Assembly (NCBI GenBank): GCA_022562835.1
Contig: JADFOM010000019.1
Span: 1-16,911 of the forward strand
Origin: Acidobacteriota bacterium
GTDB lineage: Bacteria; Actinomycetota; Acidimicrobiia; Acidimicrobiales; SHLQ01
Direction of reading: 5' to 3'
DNA length: 16,911 nt
Made by a program: the position numbers and the translations under genes. Every line of letters begins with the position of its first letter. Position 1 is the stretch's first letter. Positions 6,612 to 14,914 of this stretch are shown here, one piece after another. The notes beneath the pieces were generated by a model. The model had not been told where the DNA came from. It worked only from the letters and a program-made list of their open reading frames with translations, and did not search any database.

Positions 6612-8083
6612 GCGCACGCTCCCGGTCGACAGACAACAGACCAATCGTCGTCGCTATATCGGATCTCCCAGCCAAGCTCAGATACGGCGAGTTGCACGAG
6701 TGGCTGGTCTGAGTTCCACAGCAGTGCATCGATGCTGTGTCGCTCTAGCACGTCGGACCATGTGTTGGTGCCGTCTCGCAACACGAGGTAGTCACTGATC
6801 AACGCTTCATCGTGGACCTCGAATCGGTCGTCGATAAAGACCGAAGCGTCCTCGCGGAACCTAAGCGTCAGGTAGTTTCCGACTACGTCTGAGTGGGCGA
6901 GGCGAAAATCAGCGTCGCGAATGTCTTCCTCCACCATCCAATCGACCGCGTTGACGGGATAACGATCGAGCGCATAGTCGGGCTTGGAGAGACTCACGAC
7001 CCCCATCGCACAGAGTGCAACGCCCAGGATGATCGCGAGCGTCGGCGTTCGTCTAGACGAGCTAGCCGGCCTGTCGCTCGACTCGCCCAGCCCGGCTGCA
7101 TCTTCGGAACCTGAGAATCCATAGGCGATCGCGGGCAAGGCGACCATCGAAGCCACTCCGACATTACGTGACGCCAACAGGGCCGCACCGAAGAAGACCG
7201 CTAGCGGCACGGCGAGACGCCACGATCGACGCATCATCAACGCGGTGCCCGCAGCAAATACCAAAATCATGAAAACCTGGGCCCAGCGCAACGAGAAGTC
7301 CGGTGACTGCCATTCCCGAATGTGACCCAATGCGTCAGATTTGCCCAGCAGATCCAGGGGAAACAGCAGAAACTTCGGACCGTACGGGTTCAACACCCCG
7401 CCGACCAGCGTGCCCAACAGCGCGAGACGTCCCACACGAATCGTCGAAGTTGCATCGACCCGGTCGAAGCGCGACCCCGCCCACATAGCGGCGATCAGGA
7501 CCAGCCCCAGGGGGAACGATCCATGCGAGTTAACCCAGAGCCAGTACAGCGGCACCAGCCACCACGGCGAGCGCTGTTCGACCAGGCAGATCAGAGTCGC
7601 GCCGAATGCGATCAGGCCGATCAACAGCGGACGTTCGCTCCACATCATCCCGCCGATCACCAACGACGCAGCCACGGCTCCTGCTCGCACGACGATCAGT
7701 TGCGTGGCGGCGGTGAGGCGCCACGAGATCCAGCCAAGGGTGCTGCAAAAGGCCGCGGTCAGAACCCGCAGGCCCGTGGCGCCGAATACCTCATCGGTGA
7801 TCCCGTAGAGCAAGGAGGCGAACCAACTCTGAACGACCCATTCGCCGCTCGACGTGAACGAATAGGGGTCTGAAGTCGGCACTGAATTTTGATCGAGAAT
7901 CAGTCGACCGGTCGCGAGATGGGTGAAGAAGCTGTTGTCATTGAGGGCACGCAACCCGATCAACGCCGAGCAGCCAACGGCAAGCACGGCAAACACCGCG
8001 AACATGTCCGGTGAAGCCGCACTCAGCGGTGTCGAGCTATTAGCGCTGTCGATCCGTCGCCCTCTGCGGGTTGCGACGTCCAT
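6608..8083 (-). CDS. Polytopic GT-C-like membrane protein of the Tad operon
   Basis: The 491-residue protein has about nine or ten hydrophobic segments between residues 28 and 365, then a soluble C-terminal region of about 120 residues. The first extracytoplasmic loop carries HLATGRLILDQ (55-65) and PTSDPYSFTSSG (69-80); later come RP (151-152), WVNSHGSF (183-190) and LNPYG (231-235). The C-terminus has FIDDRFEVH (416-424) followed by a repeated D-x-L-x-W style fold. This pattern matches a broad bacterial family of uncharacterised membrane proteins related to GT-C glycosyltransferases; the family link is from memory, not a search. The ATG has GGAG seven bases upstream. tadC ends 15 bp before it and the kinase overlaps its stop, so it is translated with the pilus operon. 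Modification of pilin or another surface polymer is a reasonable guess only. Confidence 0.8.
   Translation of the reverse strand: MDVATRRGRRIDSANSSTPLSAASPDMFAVFAVLAVGCSALIGLRALNDNSFFTHLATGRLILDQNSVPTSDPYSFTSSGEWVVQSWFASLLYGITDEVFGATGLRVLTAAFCSTLGWISWRLTAATQLIVVRAGAVAASLVIGGMMWSERPLLIGLIAFGATLICLVEQRSPWWLVPLYWLWVNSHGSFPLGLVLIAAMWAGSRFDRVDATSTIRVGRLALLGTLVGGVLNPYGPKFLLFPLDLLGKSDALGHIREWQSPDFSLRWAQVFMILVFAAGTALMMRRSWRLAVPLAVFFGAALLASRNVGVASMVALPAIAYGFSGSEDAAGLGESSDRPASSSRRTPTLAIILGVALCAMGVVSLSKPDYALDRYPVNAVDWMVEEDIRDADFRLAHSDVVGNYLTLRFREDASVFIDDRFEVHDEALISDYLVLRDGTNTWSDVLERHSIDALLWNSDQPLVQLAVSELGWEIRYSDDDWSVVCRPGACA
6619..6623 (-). promoter_or_regulatory. Ribosome binding site deciding the histidine kinase start
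   Basis: GGGAG on the minus strand, seven bases before the ATG at 6611, within the end of the preceding GT-C-like gene. Together with the ATGA overlap it fixes this start over the TTG at 6644. Confidence 0.7.
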
Positions 8084-8098
8084 GGAAAGTCTCCGGTT

Positions 8099-9040
8099 CT
8101 AGAAGTTCCGCGAGATCGAAATGCCGGCAGGGCCGAGGATGACCACGAACAACGCCGGGAATACCAAGAACACCATCGGTATCAACATCTTGACGGGGGC
8201 CTTCTGCGCTTTTTCCTGAGCAAGCTGCCGACGCTTGATTCGCATTTCGTCCGCCTGGGTGCGCAGAGTGCGCGCTATCGACACACCGAACGTATCGGCC
8301 TGCAAGATTGCGAGGATAAACTGGCGAATCTCAAGCACGTCGATACGTGCTTCCATGGCCCTCAGCGCGTCTGCCCGCGTTGCACCGGCACGGTTCTCGG
8401 CGATCATGCGACTGAACTCGTTGGAAAGTTCGCCGGGCACTGCGTGCAACGTCCGGTCGAGCGCCTGTTCGAATCCGAGTCCTGCCTCTACCGCAATCAC
8501 CAACATGTCCAAGATGTCGGGAAGCTGCATACGAATTTCCATCTGGCGAGCAGCCACCTTGCGATTGAGCTTTGCATCAGGTCCGAGGAAGAGGGCGAGC
8601 GCGCTCATGGCGAAGACTGCCAGCTGGGTCTTGCCCCCCAGCCCGAGGAGGCCATACCCGTACAACATGTAAAACGACATCGGGATCATCGCCACGCACA
8701 AGACGCGGATAGCCATGAAACGATCGAGCGATAGCTCGTCGCCCATTCCCGCCAGGACGTGTTTGTGTCGTACCTGTTCGACATAGCCGACGGGCGTGAA
8801 ACGACGACCGAGGGCTGTGAGACGTCCCAATATTGGCGAGATTGCACGTTCCGCGAGAGGGTTCAAGAGTTCGTTTTCACGAACCGAGGCACCCATCGTG
8901 TCGGTTTCGTAGCCGTCTAGCTGCTTTAGCGACTCGCGCACGACCGAGCGTTCCTCAGCCCTCGCGAAAACTGACCACACCAGCACGGCGACACACCCCG
9001 CAATGCCCATAACTGCCAGTTCGATGGGGATATTCATCAT
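8099..9040 (-). CDS. tadC: Tad pilus inner-membrane platform protein TadC
   Basis: The type II secretion F-family protein forms, with TadB, the membrane platform on which the Flp pilus is built. The 313 residues (from the ATG at 9040) show an N-terminal helix (about 8-24), a cytoplasmic linker, two helices (about 108-130 and 139-155), then the T2SSF domain (about 171-300). That domain holds LPDILDMLVIAVEAG and FGVSIARTLRTQADEMR, and a last membrane helix follows. This is the typical TadC layout. The open frame extends to a TTG at 9052, but GGAG six bases before the ATG at 9040 supports the shorter form. It lies 31 bp after tadB and 15 bp before the GT-C-like gene. Confidence 0.94.
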   Translation of the reverse strand: MMNIPIELAVMGIAGCVAVLVWSVFARAEERSVVRESLKQLDGYETDTMGASVRENELLNPLAERAISPILGRLTALGRRFTPVGYVEQVRHKHVLAGMGDELSLDRFMAIRVLCVAMIPMSFYMLYGYGLLGLGGKTQLAVFAMSALALFLGPDAKLNRKVAARQMEIRMQLPDILDMLVIAVEAGLGFEQALDRTLHAVPGELSNEFSRMIAENRAGATRADALRAMEARIDVLEIRQFILAILQADTFGVSIARTLRTQADEMRIKRRQLAQEKAQKAPVKMLIPMVFLVFPALFVVILGPAGISISRNF

Positions 9041-9046
9041 CGGATA

Positions 9047-9050
9047 CTCC
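9047..9050 (-). promoter_or_regulatory. Ribosome binding site deciding the tadC start
   Basis: GGAG on the minus strand sits six bases before the ATG at 9040 and inside the codons that would follow the TTG at 9052. It therefore argues against the longer form. Confidence 0.55.
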
Positions 9051-9071
9051 AAGCCAGATTCACGGATATTC

Positions 9072-11009
9072 CTAAATCTCGATGTCGACGATCTTGTACA
9101 TCCACCAGAACCCGAGCACAGACATGATGATCGAGGCGCCGAGCATCATCTGACCGACCGTCTCTGAGAACAGGGTCTGCATATAGTCCGGGTTGATCAT
9201 CCACATCGCTATACCCAGACCAGGTGGGAGAATGCCCAACACGATGGCGCTGACACGGCCTTCTGCGGTAAGCGCAGCAACCTCTCGGCGCAGGACCTCC
9301 CGAGCCTGCATGGTCTCGGACACGGTAAGCAGGAGTTCCGCCAGGTTTCCGCCGACCTCTCGCTGGATACGAACCGCAAGCACCGCCCAGTGGAAATCGG
9401 CACTGTCCATGCGATCCGCGGAGGCCTCGAGTGCCTCCTCGATGGGGCGCCCGAGCGTCGCTTCGGAGATCACACGGCGCAACTCTTCACCCATGGGATC
9501 CTCGATCTCGCGCGAGACCGCCTCGACGCCTTGGAGGAAGGAATAGCCTGCCTTGAGCGTACTCGAGAGCAGTTGCAGCGCCGGCGGCAGTTGTTTCATG
9601 AACGCCTTGCGGCGACGTCCGGCCCTGAAATTGACGTACGCCGGTGGGAGGATGGCGCCGAACAAACCGATGATGAGTGCTGTGAAAGGCTTTTGGGTCA
9701 ACAAGAGTCCTGAGAACAGCGTTGCGACCACGATGCCTATGTAGAACGTCATCGCCTCGGCGGCGCGCAGCGGCATGTCGGCTCGTTCGAGCATCGTCTC
9801 GACACGCTCGAGGAACCCGCGCCTTCTGGCGAAGTTCTCTGTCGCCTCAACGGCGCTTTGGAACAGCGCACTGTTGACAATCGCGCTCTGCCCGGCGGTT
9901 CCCGACCCGTCGTCGTCGCCATAGGGCGAGAGAACGGTGTTCAGGCTGGTGTCGCCGGCGACGAGTGAGCCCGTTGCATAGATGAACAGCGCGGCCGCTA
10001 TCCCCAGGAGTACGAGGCCCAGCACAAGAGCCGTTGTTCCTGTCAGGAGTCCAGAGCTCGATTCGCCCTTGATGCCCGGTTCGAGCAGCTTGCCGGTGGA
10101 GACAGACCCGGGGATGTAACCCAGATCGGTGGTCTCACCATCGATCGTCAACTCAAGCGACGAGCCTTCGCCTACGGCTTCAGAAGTGAACTGTGTCACG
10201 AACGTGTTGTCGAGTGAGTTGCGGATTTCCTCGGCGGCAACAACCGCCTCATCCGAACGGCTGACCTTGGTGAACGACCCGTGTGTCGTAGCGACAAGTT
10301 CGGCCAGGAGGTCTTCGTCGGTGTCATCGCCATAGGCGATGACATGTACACGCGAGCTGGCGGTTATCGCGTCGCCTCGGGCCGTCGCAGAGGTCACGTC
10401 CGATGCCTCGTCAGCAGAACCGACGATCAGCACGATGTCGTTGATGCCACGGTCGAATTCGAACAAGTCCGTTGCAGCTGCGACCGACTCCCAGATCGCG
10501 TTGCGGCCGCCACCAGCCGCGCCGTCAGTGACCTCAGCGGTCAGCGGGGCTGCTTTTGAAGAAAAGTTCTTCTCGATCTCGGAACGACCACCGGTCGAAA
10601 CAATTGCCATCTGCTCGTTGAGGCGCAGCGACGACGTGATCGCTGCGGCTGCTTCCCGCACGGCGCTCCGCGCGTCGGGATCGGATTCGGTGGTGTCGCC
10701 GGTGTCCATGACGAGAACAACCTGCGGCGTACGCGAGTCCGCCGAGATGGGAATCGTTGAGAGCCCCTTCACGTCCTCGCCGTTGACCTTGGCCGAAACT
10801 TCCGGTTGATCATCTGAACGCAGCACAACCGACATCTCGGAGTCGGTTGCGTCGACCTGGAGCACAGTAGAACTTGTGGCTTCGAACTCTGCAGTCTGCG
10901 CGTTTGCGGGCGCAGCAACAAAGACGAGGCCCACCACGAGAGCGAACAGAGACACCACCATCGAGAGTTTCGCCCTATGACGAGCTCGATCGCGTCGACG
11001 GAGGTTCAT
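9072..11009 (-). CDS. tadB: TadB platform protein fused to an N-terminal secreted vWA-like domain
   Basis: The 645-residue product is about twice the usual TadB length. It begins with an arginine-rich start and a signal sequence (helix about 16-33) ending ANA (35-37), a likely signal-peptidase site or membrane anchor. A region of about 230 residues follows with von Willebrand A features: VVLVMDTGDT (97-106) in place of the DxSxS metal motif, GGGRNAIWESV (166-176) and IVLIVGSADEAS (192-203). A helix at about 325-348 then leads to a normal TadB half: helices near 420-437 and 441-457, a T2SSF domain (about 475-605) with LPPALQLLSSTLKAGYSF, and C-terminal helices. The vWA-like part would face outward and the T2SSF part the cytoplasm. 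The metal site looks partly degraded. The ATG overlaps the tadA stop as ATGA, so the two are translationally coupled. No frameshift or stop separates the halves. Confidence 0.93.
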   Translation of the reverse strand: MNLRRRDRARHRAKLSMVVSLFALVVGLVFVAAPANAQTAEFEATSSTVLQVDATDSEMSVVLRSDDQPEVSAKVNGEDVKGLSTIPISADSRTPQVVLVMDTGDTTESDPDARSAVREAAAAITSSLRLNEQMAIVSTGGRSEIEKNFSSKAAPLTAEVTDGAAGGGRNAIWESVAAATDLFEFDRGINDIVLIVGSADEASDVTSATARGDAITASSRVHVIAYGDDTDEDLLAELVATTHGSFTKVSRSDEAVVAAEEIRNSLDNTFVTQFTSEAVGEGSSLELTIDGETTDLGYIPGSVSTGKLLEPGIKGESSSGLLTGTTALVLGLVLLGIAAALFIYATGSLVAGDTSLNTVLSPYGDDDGSGTAGQSAIVNSALFQSAVEATENFARRRGFLERVETMLERADMPLRAAEAMTFYIGIVVATLFSGLLLTQKPFTALIIGLFGAILPPAYVNFRAGRRRKAFMKQLPPALQLLSSTLKAGYSFLQGVEAVSREIEDPMGEELRRVISEATLGRPIEEALEASADRMDSADFHWAVLAVRIQREVGGNLAELLLTVSETMQAREVLRREVAALTAEGRVSAIVLGILPPGLGIAMWMINPDYMQTLFSETVGQMMLGASIIMSVLGFWWMYKIVDIEI

Positions 11010-12385
11010 GTGGTCATCGCTCGCATGCCGTCTCCGTCGGGAGAGAAGACCTCTGGTCCGAGCCGAATCCCGAGATCCGCCAATTTTTCAGCAAACTTGG
11101 GTCGCACACCGGTCGGCTTGAGCTTTCCAAGGAACCGACCGTGTTCGTCCACGCCGGCAGCGAAGTCGAAGGTGAAGACGTCCTGGAGCGTGATCACTTC
11201 GCCCTCCATGCCCTGGACCTCGGTGATCTGGGTGATACGTCTCGTTCCGTCGCGGAGGCGGGCGATCTGCACGACGAAGTCGACTGCCGAGGCCATCTGC
11301 TCTCGAATCGCCCGAATCGGAAGGTCAAAGCCCGACATCAACGTCAACGTCTCGAGTCGGGCCAACGCGTCGCGGGGACTGTTCGCGTGAATCGTCGTCA
11401 GGGAACCGTCGTGACCTGTGTTCATCGCCTGGAGCATGTCGAGGGCCTCGCCGGAACGACACTCCCCGACAACGATCCGATCCGGTCGCATACGCAGCGA
11501 GTTCTTGACCAAGTCGCGAATCGTGACCTCACCCTTCCCCTCGATGTTGGGCGGGCGGGTCTCCATCGCGAGGACATGGTCCTGGTTGAGTTGGAGTTCC
11601 TTCGCGTCCTCAACGGTCACGATGCGCTCGTCGCTGGGTATGAAAGAGGACAGCACGTTGAGGAAAGTCGTCTTACCAGTACCAGTACCGCCGGAGACGA
11701 TGCCGTTGAGCTTTCCGACGATGCACGCCTGCAGGAAGCGAGCCGCGTGGGCATCCAAAGTACCGAACCGAATCAAATCGTCGATCTGAAGAGGGTCAGC
11801 GCTGAACTTACGAATTGTGAGGAATGGTCCCTCGAACGCCAGCGGTGGGATAACAGCGTTGACGCGAGATCCATCTGGGAGACGGGCATCACACAATGGT
11901 GTCGACTCATCGATACGACGACCGACCTGTGACACGATCTTGTCGATGATGCGACGGAGGTGACCTTCGTCAACGAAGGTCACCGACGCTTCGAGCTCCA
12001 GACGACCGTTTCGTTCGACGTAGACCTTATTGGGCCCGTTCACCATGATTTCGGTTATTGTCTCGTCCTTGAGAAGTCGATCGATCGGGCCATAACCCAA
12101 GATGTCATCGGAAACGTCTTGGATAAGAGCAGCCTTGTCGGTCGCCGAAAGCGGAACACGCTCCGCGGCGAGAGCTGCTCGCAGATGATCGTGTACCTGC
12201 GAACGCGTCTCCTCCTCCGACATCTCAGAGTCATAGAGGACCTGACCTAGCTCATCGATCAGTGAATGGTGGATTCGCTGCCGAAGCTCGTCCATCTTGG
12301 CGTCTCGTGCACCCGCGGCAGGCTTAGCCGCCGGGGATTGATCGTCTGAACCCTGGACTTCGTGAAGTCGCTTGTAGAGAGACAC
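11006..12385 (-). CDS. tadA: Tad pilus assembly ATPase TadA/CpaF
   Basis: This is the hexameric secretion ATPase that powers Flp pilus assembly from the cytoplasmic face. In the 459 residues a helical N-terminal region (about 28-105) precedes the N2 domain with LGYGPIDRLL and EIMVNGPNKVYVE (about 96-125). The ATPase core has Walker A GGTGTGKTT (232-240), the Asp box VEDAKEL (258-264), Walker B RPDRIVVGECR (300-310) and the His box GHDGSLTTIHANS (324-336). This matches the CpaF branch of GspE/VirB11 ATPases. An acidic stretch (about 440-453) lies at the C-terminus. It starts at GTG, with GAGGAG five bases upstream, 24 bp after tadZ, and overlaps tadB by four bases. Confidence 0.97.
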   Translation of the reverse strand: MSLYKRLHEVQGSDDQSPAAKPAAGARDAKMDELRQRIHHSLIDELGQVLYDSEMSEEETRSQVHDHLRAALAAERVPLSATDKAALIQDVSDDILGYGPIDRLLKDETITEIMVNGPNKVYVERNGRLELEASVTFVDEGHLRRIIDKIVSQVGRRIDESTPLCDARLPDGSRVNAVIPPLAFEGPFLTIRKFSADPLQIDDLIRFGTLDAHAARFLQACIVGKLNGIVSGGTGTGKTTFLNVLSSFIPSDERIVTVEDAKELQLNQDHVLAMETRPPNIEGKGEVTIRDLVKNSLRMRPDRIVVGECRSGEALDMLQAMNTGHDGSLTTIHANSPRDALARLETLTLMSGFDLPIRAIREQMASAVDFVVQIARLRDGTRRITQITEVQGMEGEVITLQDVFTFDFAAGVDEHGRFLGKLKPTGVRPKFAEKLADLGIRLGPEVFSPDGDGMRAMTT

Positions 12386-12409
12386 ACTTGCTCCTCAGCT
12401 GTTTCGACG

Positions 12410-13705
12410 TCAGCGCCGGCGGCGCTTGGCATCGACGGGAATGAAAATATCGGCAAGCTCATGTAGCGCGCGTGACACGCCTGACTTCGGTGAGTCCTGC
12501 ACAACAGGGACGCCCTTGTTGACGGACTGTGGCACGACTACATCTGATGGGATCAGTGAATCGGCCGTGACTTGGAGAGTTCTCTCGACCTCGCTGACGT
12601 CAAGTTTCACCTTCGAGTTGGCTCGGTTCAAGATGAGCCGCAGCTTCTCCATTGGAGTGTTCAACAAGCGCAGCGTCTGGAGGCCGATCTTTACGTTCTT
12701 GATGTTGGGAATGTCCATACCAGCCACGAGCAAGACATCGTCGGATATTTCGATGAGACCCAGCACTACATCGTTGAAGTAGGCCGGTGTGTCGATCACG
12801 ACAAAGCTGCAGAACTTCCGCAGCGTCTCAACGATCTGCACCATCTCACTGGCGCCTATCTGGTCAGCGAACGCGGGCTCGAGCGGCGCTGGCAGGATCA
12901 GAAGGCCGGAGCTTTCGTGGGTAGCCAGCAAGCTCTGGAGCATCGGGATGTCAAGCCGATCGATCGCACCGACCGCGTCGACGATCGTGTGCTGCGGTGC
13001 CAACTTCAACATTACGGCAATGTCGCCGAACTGTAGGTCTGCATCGACTAGGCAGACCGGCTTGGCGCTCCGCTGTGCCAGCAGCACTGCGAGGTTCACG
13101 GCGATGACCGATTTGCCGGCACCACCCTTGGTCGAAAAGACGGTGACGACTTTGCCGGCTTCCTCATCCGCAACGCCCAGCGCGGATGGATCCCCATCGA
13201 GCGGTGCAGTCGAGAGAGCGGAGGCGACGCGTTGGACCGCTTCAACCAACTGAGTGGTTTCGACGGGCATGGCGAGTACGTCGCGTACTCCAACGCGCAA
13301 TGCCTGTTGCAACAGTGCTGTGGTCAGCTCGTTTGTGACCAGGATTGCTCCCAGCTCGCGATGAGATTGCAGCAAGCGATCAACAAACGCGAGGCTGTCG
13401 GGTGTCGAAGAGGAGGGGCCGAGCACTGCCACCACCGGTGTACCGGTCAGCCGAGCCGCCAACTCCTCGAGCGTGGCGAATGTGGAGACGCCCTCGCCGA
13501 GAAGTGAAGCGACCTGCTGTTGGGTGGGAGGGTCCGACTCGACCACCGCAACGGCAAACGCCACTGTGGGGGCAGGCGCACCCGGAACGGCGAGCGAATT
13601 GGCGTCGGGCGCTTCGATCGACTGCGCTGGCGCCGGAGCGCCGTCACCGAACGAGATCGAGTCGTCCGTCCACCCATTGTCCTCGTCGGTGAAGAAGGTA
13701 GACAT
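12410..13705 (-). CDS. tadZ: Pilus localisation ATPase TadZ/CpaE
   Basis: TadZ/CpaE proteins belong to the ParA/MinD superfamily and place the Tad machine in the cell. The 431 residues comprise an acidic, Ala/Pro-rich N-terminal segment (1-48), an atypical receiver domain (about 49-165), and the ATPase domain with the deviant Walker A KGGAGKS (193-199), CLVDADLQFGD (A' region) and VVIDTPAYF (Walker B). The C-terminus is a run of arginines. In the receiver the phospho-acceptor strand reads VVAVLGPSS, with no Asp, so it should not be phosphorylated. The ATG at 13705 follows the cpaB stop by one base. The frame stays open to a GTG at 13789 inside cpaB, but the added residues look unstructured and the junction favours the ATG. 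Confidence 0.94.
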   Translation of the reverse strand: MSTFFTDEDNGWTDDSISFGDGAPAPAQSIEAPDANSLAVPGAPAPTVAFAVAVVESDPPTQQQVASLLGEGVSTFATLEELAARLTGTPVVAVLGPSSSTPDSLAFVDRLLQSHRELGAILVTNELTTALLQQALRVGVRDVLAMPVETTQLVEAVQRVASALSTAPLDGDPSALGVADEEAGKVVTVFSTKGGAGKSVIAVNLAVLLAQRSAKPVCLVDADLQFGDIAVMLKLAPQHTIVDAVGAIDRLDIPMLQSLLATHESSGLLILPAPLEPAFADQIGASEMVQIVETLRKFCSFVVIDTPAYFNDVVLGLIEISDDVLLVAGMDIPNIKNVKIGLQTLRLLNTPMEKLRLILNRANSKVKLDVSEVERTLQVTADSLIPSDVVVPQSVNKGVPVVQDSPKSGVSRALHELADIFIPVDAKRRRR

Positions 13706-13706
13706 C

Positions 13707-14687
13707 TCAGCCGCCGTTTTCGTCTGTGGGATTCCCGTTTCCGGCAGGTGCGCCGACAGCGGCCTCGTTCTTGGGCTGGCCGTTGCCACTGTTCGGAACG
13801 CCTGCCTCAGCCTTGCTCACGAAGGCCTCATAGCCGTCGGGACCGTAGGGCGTAAGTCTCGTGCCATCCTCACCTGGGAATAGCGACGTGGGTTGGTTCT
13901 CCTCGCTGAGGCCGAGCGCTTCGATCGGTCGCGGCTCATAATCATCGGGCACGAGCGAGAGGTAGATGTCGGCAAGCGGCACCGAAAGAATCCGGGTAGC
14001 GGCAGCGGGCGGCACTGCGAAGATGATTACGCCAGAGTTGTTCTGTGCGAGGGCCTCATCGCCTGGTGCCTGACCGGGCAACAACTGAAGCTGCGCGCCG
14101 ACCGACAGGATCTTCACACTCTGGTAGAGCACACGGGCTGGCTCGGAGTATGGCACGTTATTCTGAGCCTTCTCGATCGCTTGGGCCTCCTCTTCGCTCG
14201 CCTCACCGGCCGGGTCAAGGTTGGCGCTGTCGTACTTGACGTACATGTTGACCGTGTCACCGGGCGACAGGAAGCCACCCATGCCACGGATTTGGTCGAA
14301 CTGCAGCGCGATCGAGGTCATGTCGCCGGTCAGCAACTCGGAGAACGACAGGGTCGCTGACGAGGGGTCGACGAAGTGGTTGACCAACAGAATCTGGTTG
14401 GCCGGGATGTCACTCAGTGCGACCTTTCCGTCGATCTGGTTGAGATCGGTAAGCGCATTGGCGGGACGAAACTCGGTCGGTGCGGTGGTGAGCTGTATTG
14501 ATGAGCCCTTAGCCAAATCCGCAGTGGTGTTGCGTTCGATGTCTGAAGACGCCACGTACACCTCAACAAGGTCGACGTCCTCGTTCTTGTCGTCTTCGAC
14601 GCCACGCACGTATTTCAATACGGCAAACGCCGCAAATGCTCCTACGGCGATAGCGACGATCAGGATCATGGTTCTTCGCGAGCTCAC
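13707..14687 (-). CDS. cpaB: Flp pilus assembly protein CpaB/RcpC
   Basis: CpaB/RcpC is a single-pass envelope protein of Tad systems. The 326 residues have one N-terminal helix (about 7-24), then a SAF-type domain (about 40-105) with VYVASSDIERNTT and DIPANQILLVNHF. A RcpC/CpaB region (about 115-250) follows with PGDTVNMYVKYD and FAVPPAAATRIL, then a Gly/Asn/Pro-rich, probably disordered tail (about 295-326). In Gram-negative bacteria RcpC works with the RcpA secretin; no secretin is seen here, as expected if the cell has no outer membrane. The GTG start has GAGGG six bases upstream; an ATG six codons in (14669) is possible. This is the first gene of the Tad operon, 227 bp after rpsA. Confidence 0.92.
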   Translation of the reverse strand: MSSRRTMILIVAIAVGAFAAFAVLKYVRGVEDDKNEDVDLVEVYVASSDIERNTTADLAKGSSIQLTTAPTEFRPANALTDLNQIDGKVALSDIPANQILLVNHFVDPSSATLSFSELLTGDMTSIALQFDQIRGMGGFLSPGDTVNMYVKYDSANLDPAGEASEEEAQAIEKAQNNVPYSEPARVLYQSVKILSVGAQLQLLPGQAPGDEALAQNNSGVIIFAVPPAAATRILSVPLADIYLSLVPDDYEPRPIEALGLSEENQPTSLFPGEDGTRLTPYGPDGYEAFVSKAEAGVPNSGNGQPKNEAAVGAPAGNGNPTDENGG

Positions 14688-14888
14688 AGCTGGCCCTCGT
14701 TCTCTAGGCTCTCGGATTCGCTATTCCTTCGGCCTTAGAGGTCCGGACTTGAGTCAAAGCTGGATGTGAATTTGCAAAAACTTCACCGACAGACCCCACT
14801 GGAGATCGATAGGTCAACTTTGGGTGACTACGGGCGCGTGGATAGATACGGCTTCCGCCGCTCCAGGTGCCTCAGCTATAGCAGTGAG
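14688..14888 (-). promoter_or_regulatory. Spacer upstream of the Tad operon, presumed promoter region
   Basis: This is the longest gene-free stretch in the window and should hold the operon promoter. On the minus strand there are TTGACC (near 14818) and TTGACT (near 14755) elements, but neither has a good -10 at normal spacing, so no promoter is assigned. No riboswitch-like structure was recognised. Confidence 0.3.
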
Positions 14889-14913
14889 TTGGTGGCCGCA
14901 TCAGCGGCGCCAA
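14889..14913 (-). terminator. Hairpin just after the rpsA stop codon
   Basis: The minus-strand transcript can pair GCCGC with GCGGC around a UGAU loop, extended by UUGG/CCAA beyond a small bulge. It begins one base after the rpsA stop. There is no U-run after it, so termination may be partial, factor-dependent, or absent; it could instead protect the rpsA mRNA end. Confidence 0.45.
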
Positions 14914-14914
14914 G

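Noticed and set aside
6612..6644. Longer histidine kinase starting at the TTG at 6644
   Set aside because: The ATG at 6611 has GGGAG at ideal distance and an ATGA overlap with the previous gene.
10874..11932. 352-codon plus-strand open frame opposite tadA and the start of tadB
   Set aside because: Antisense shadow of confident genes with no recognisable motif.
13706..13789. Longer TadZ starting at the GTG at 13789
   Set aside because: It would overlap cpaB by 83 bp. The ATG at 13705 sits one base after the cpaB stop, and the extra residues show no structure.
14688..14888. A specific sigma-70 promoter for the Tad operon
   Set aside because: TTGAC-like hexamers exist but no -10 of acceptable match falls 16-18 bases away, so no exact promoter is claimed.
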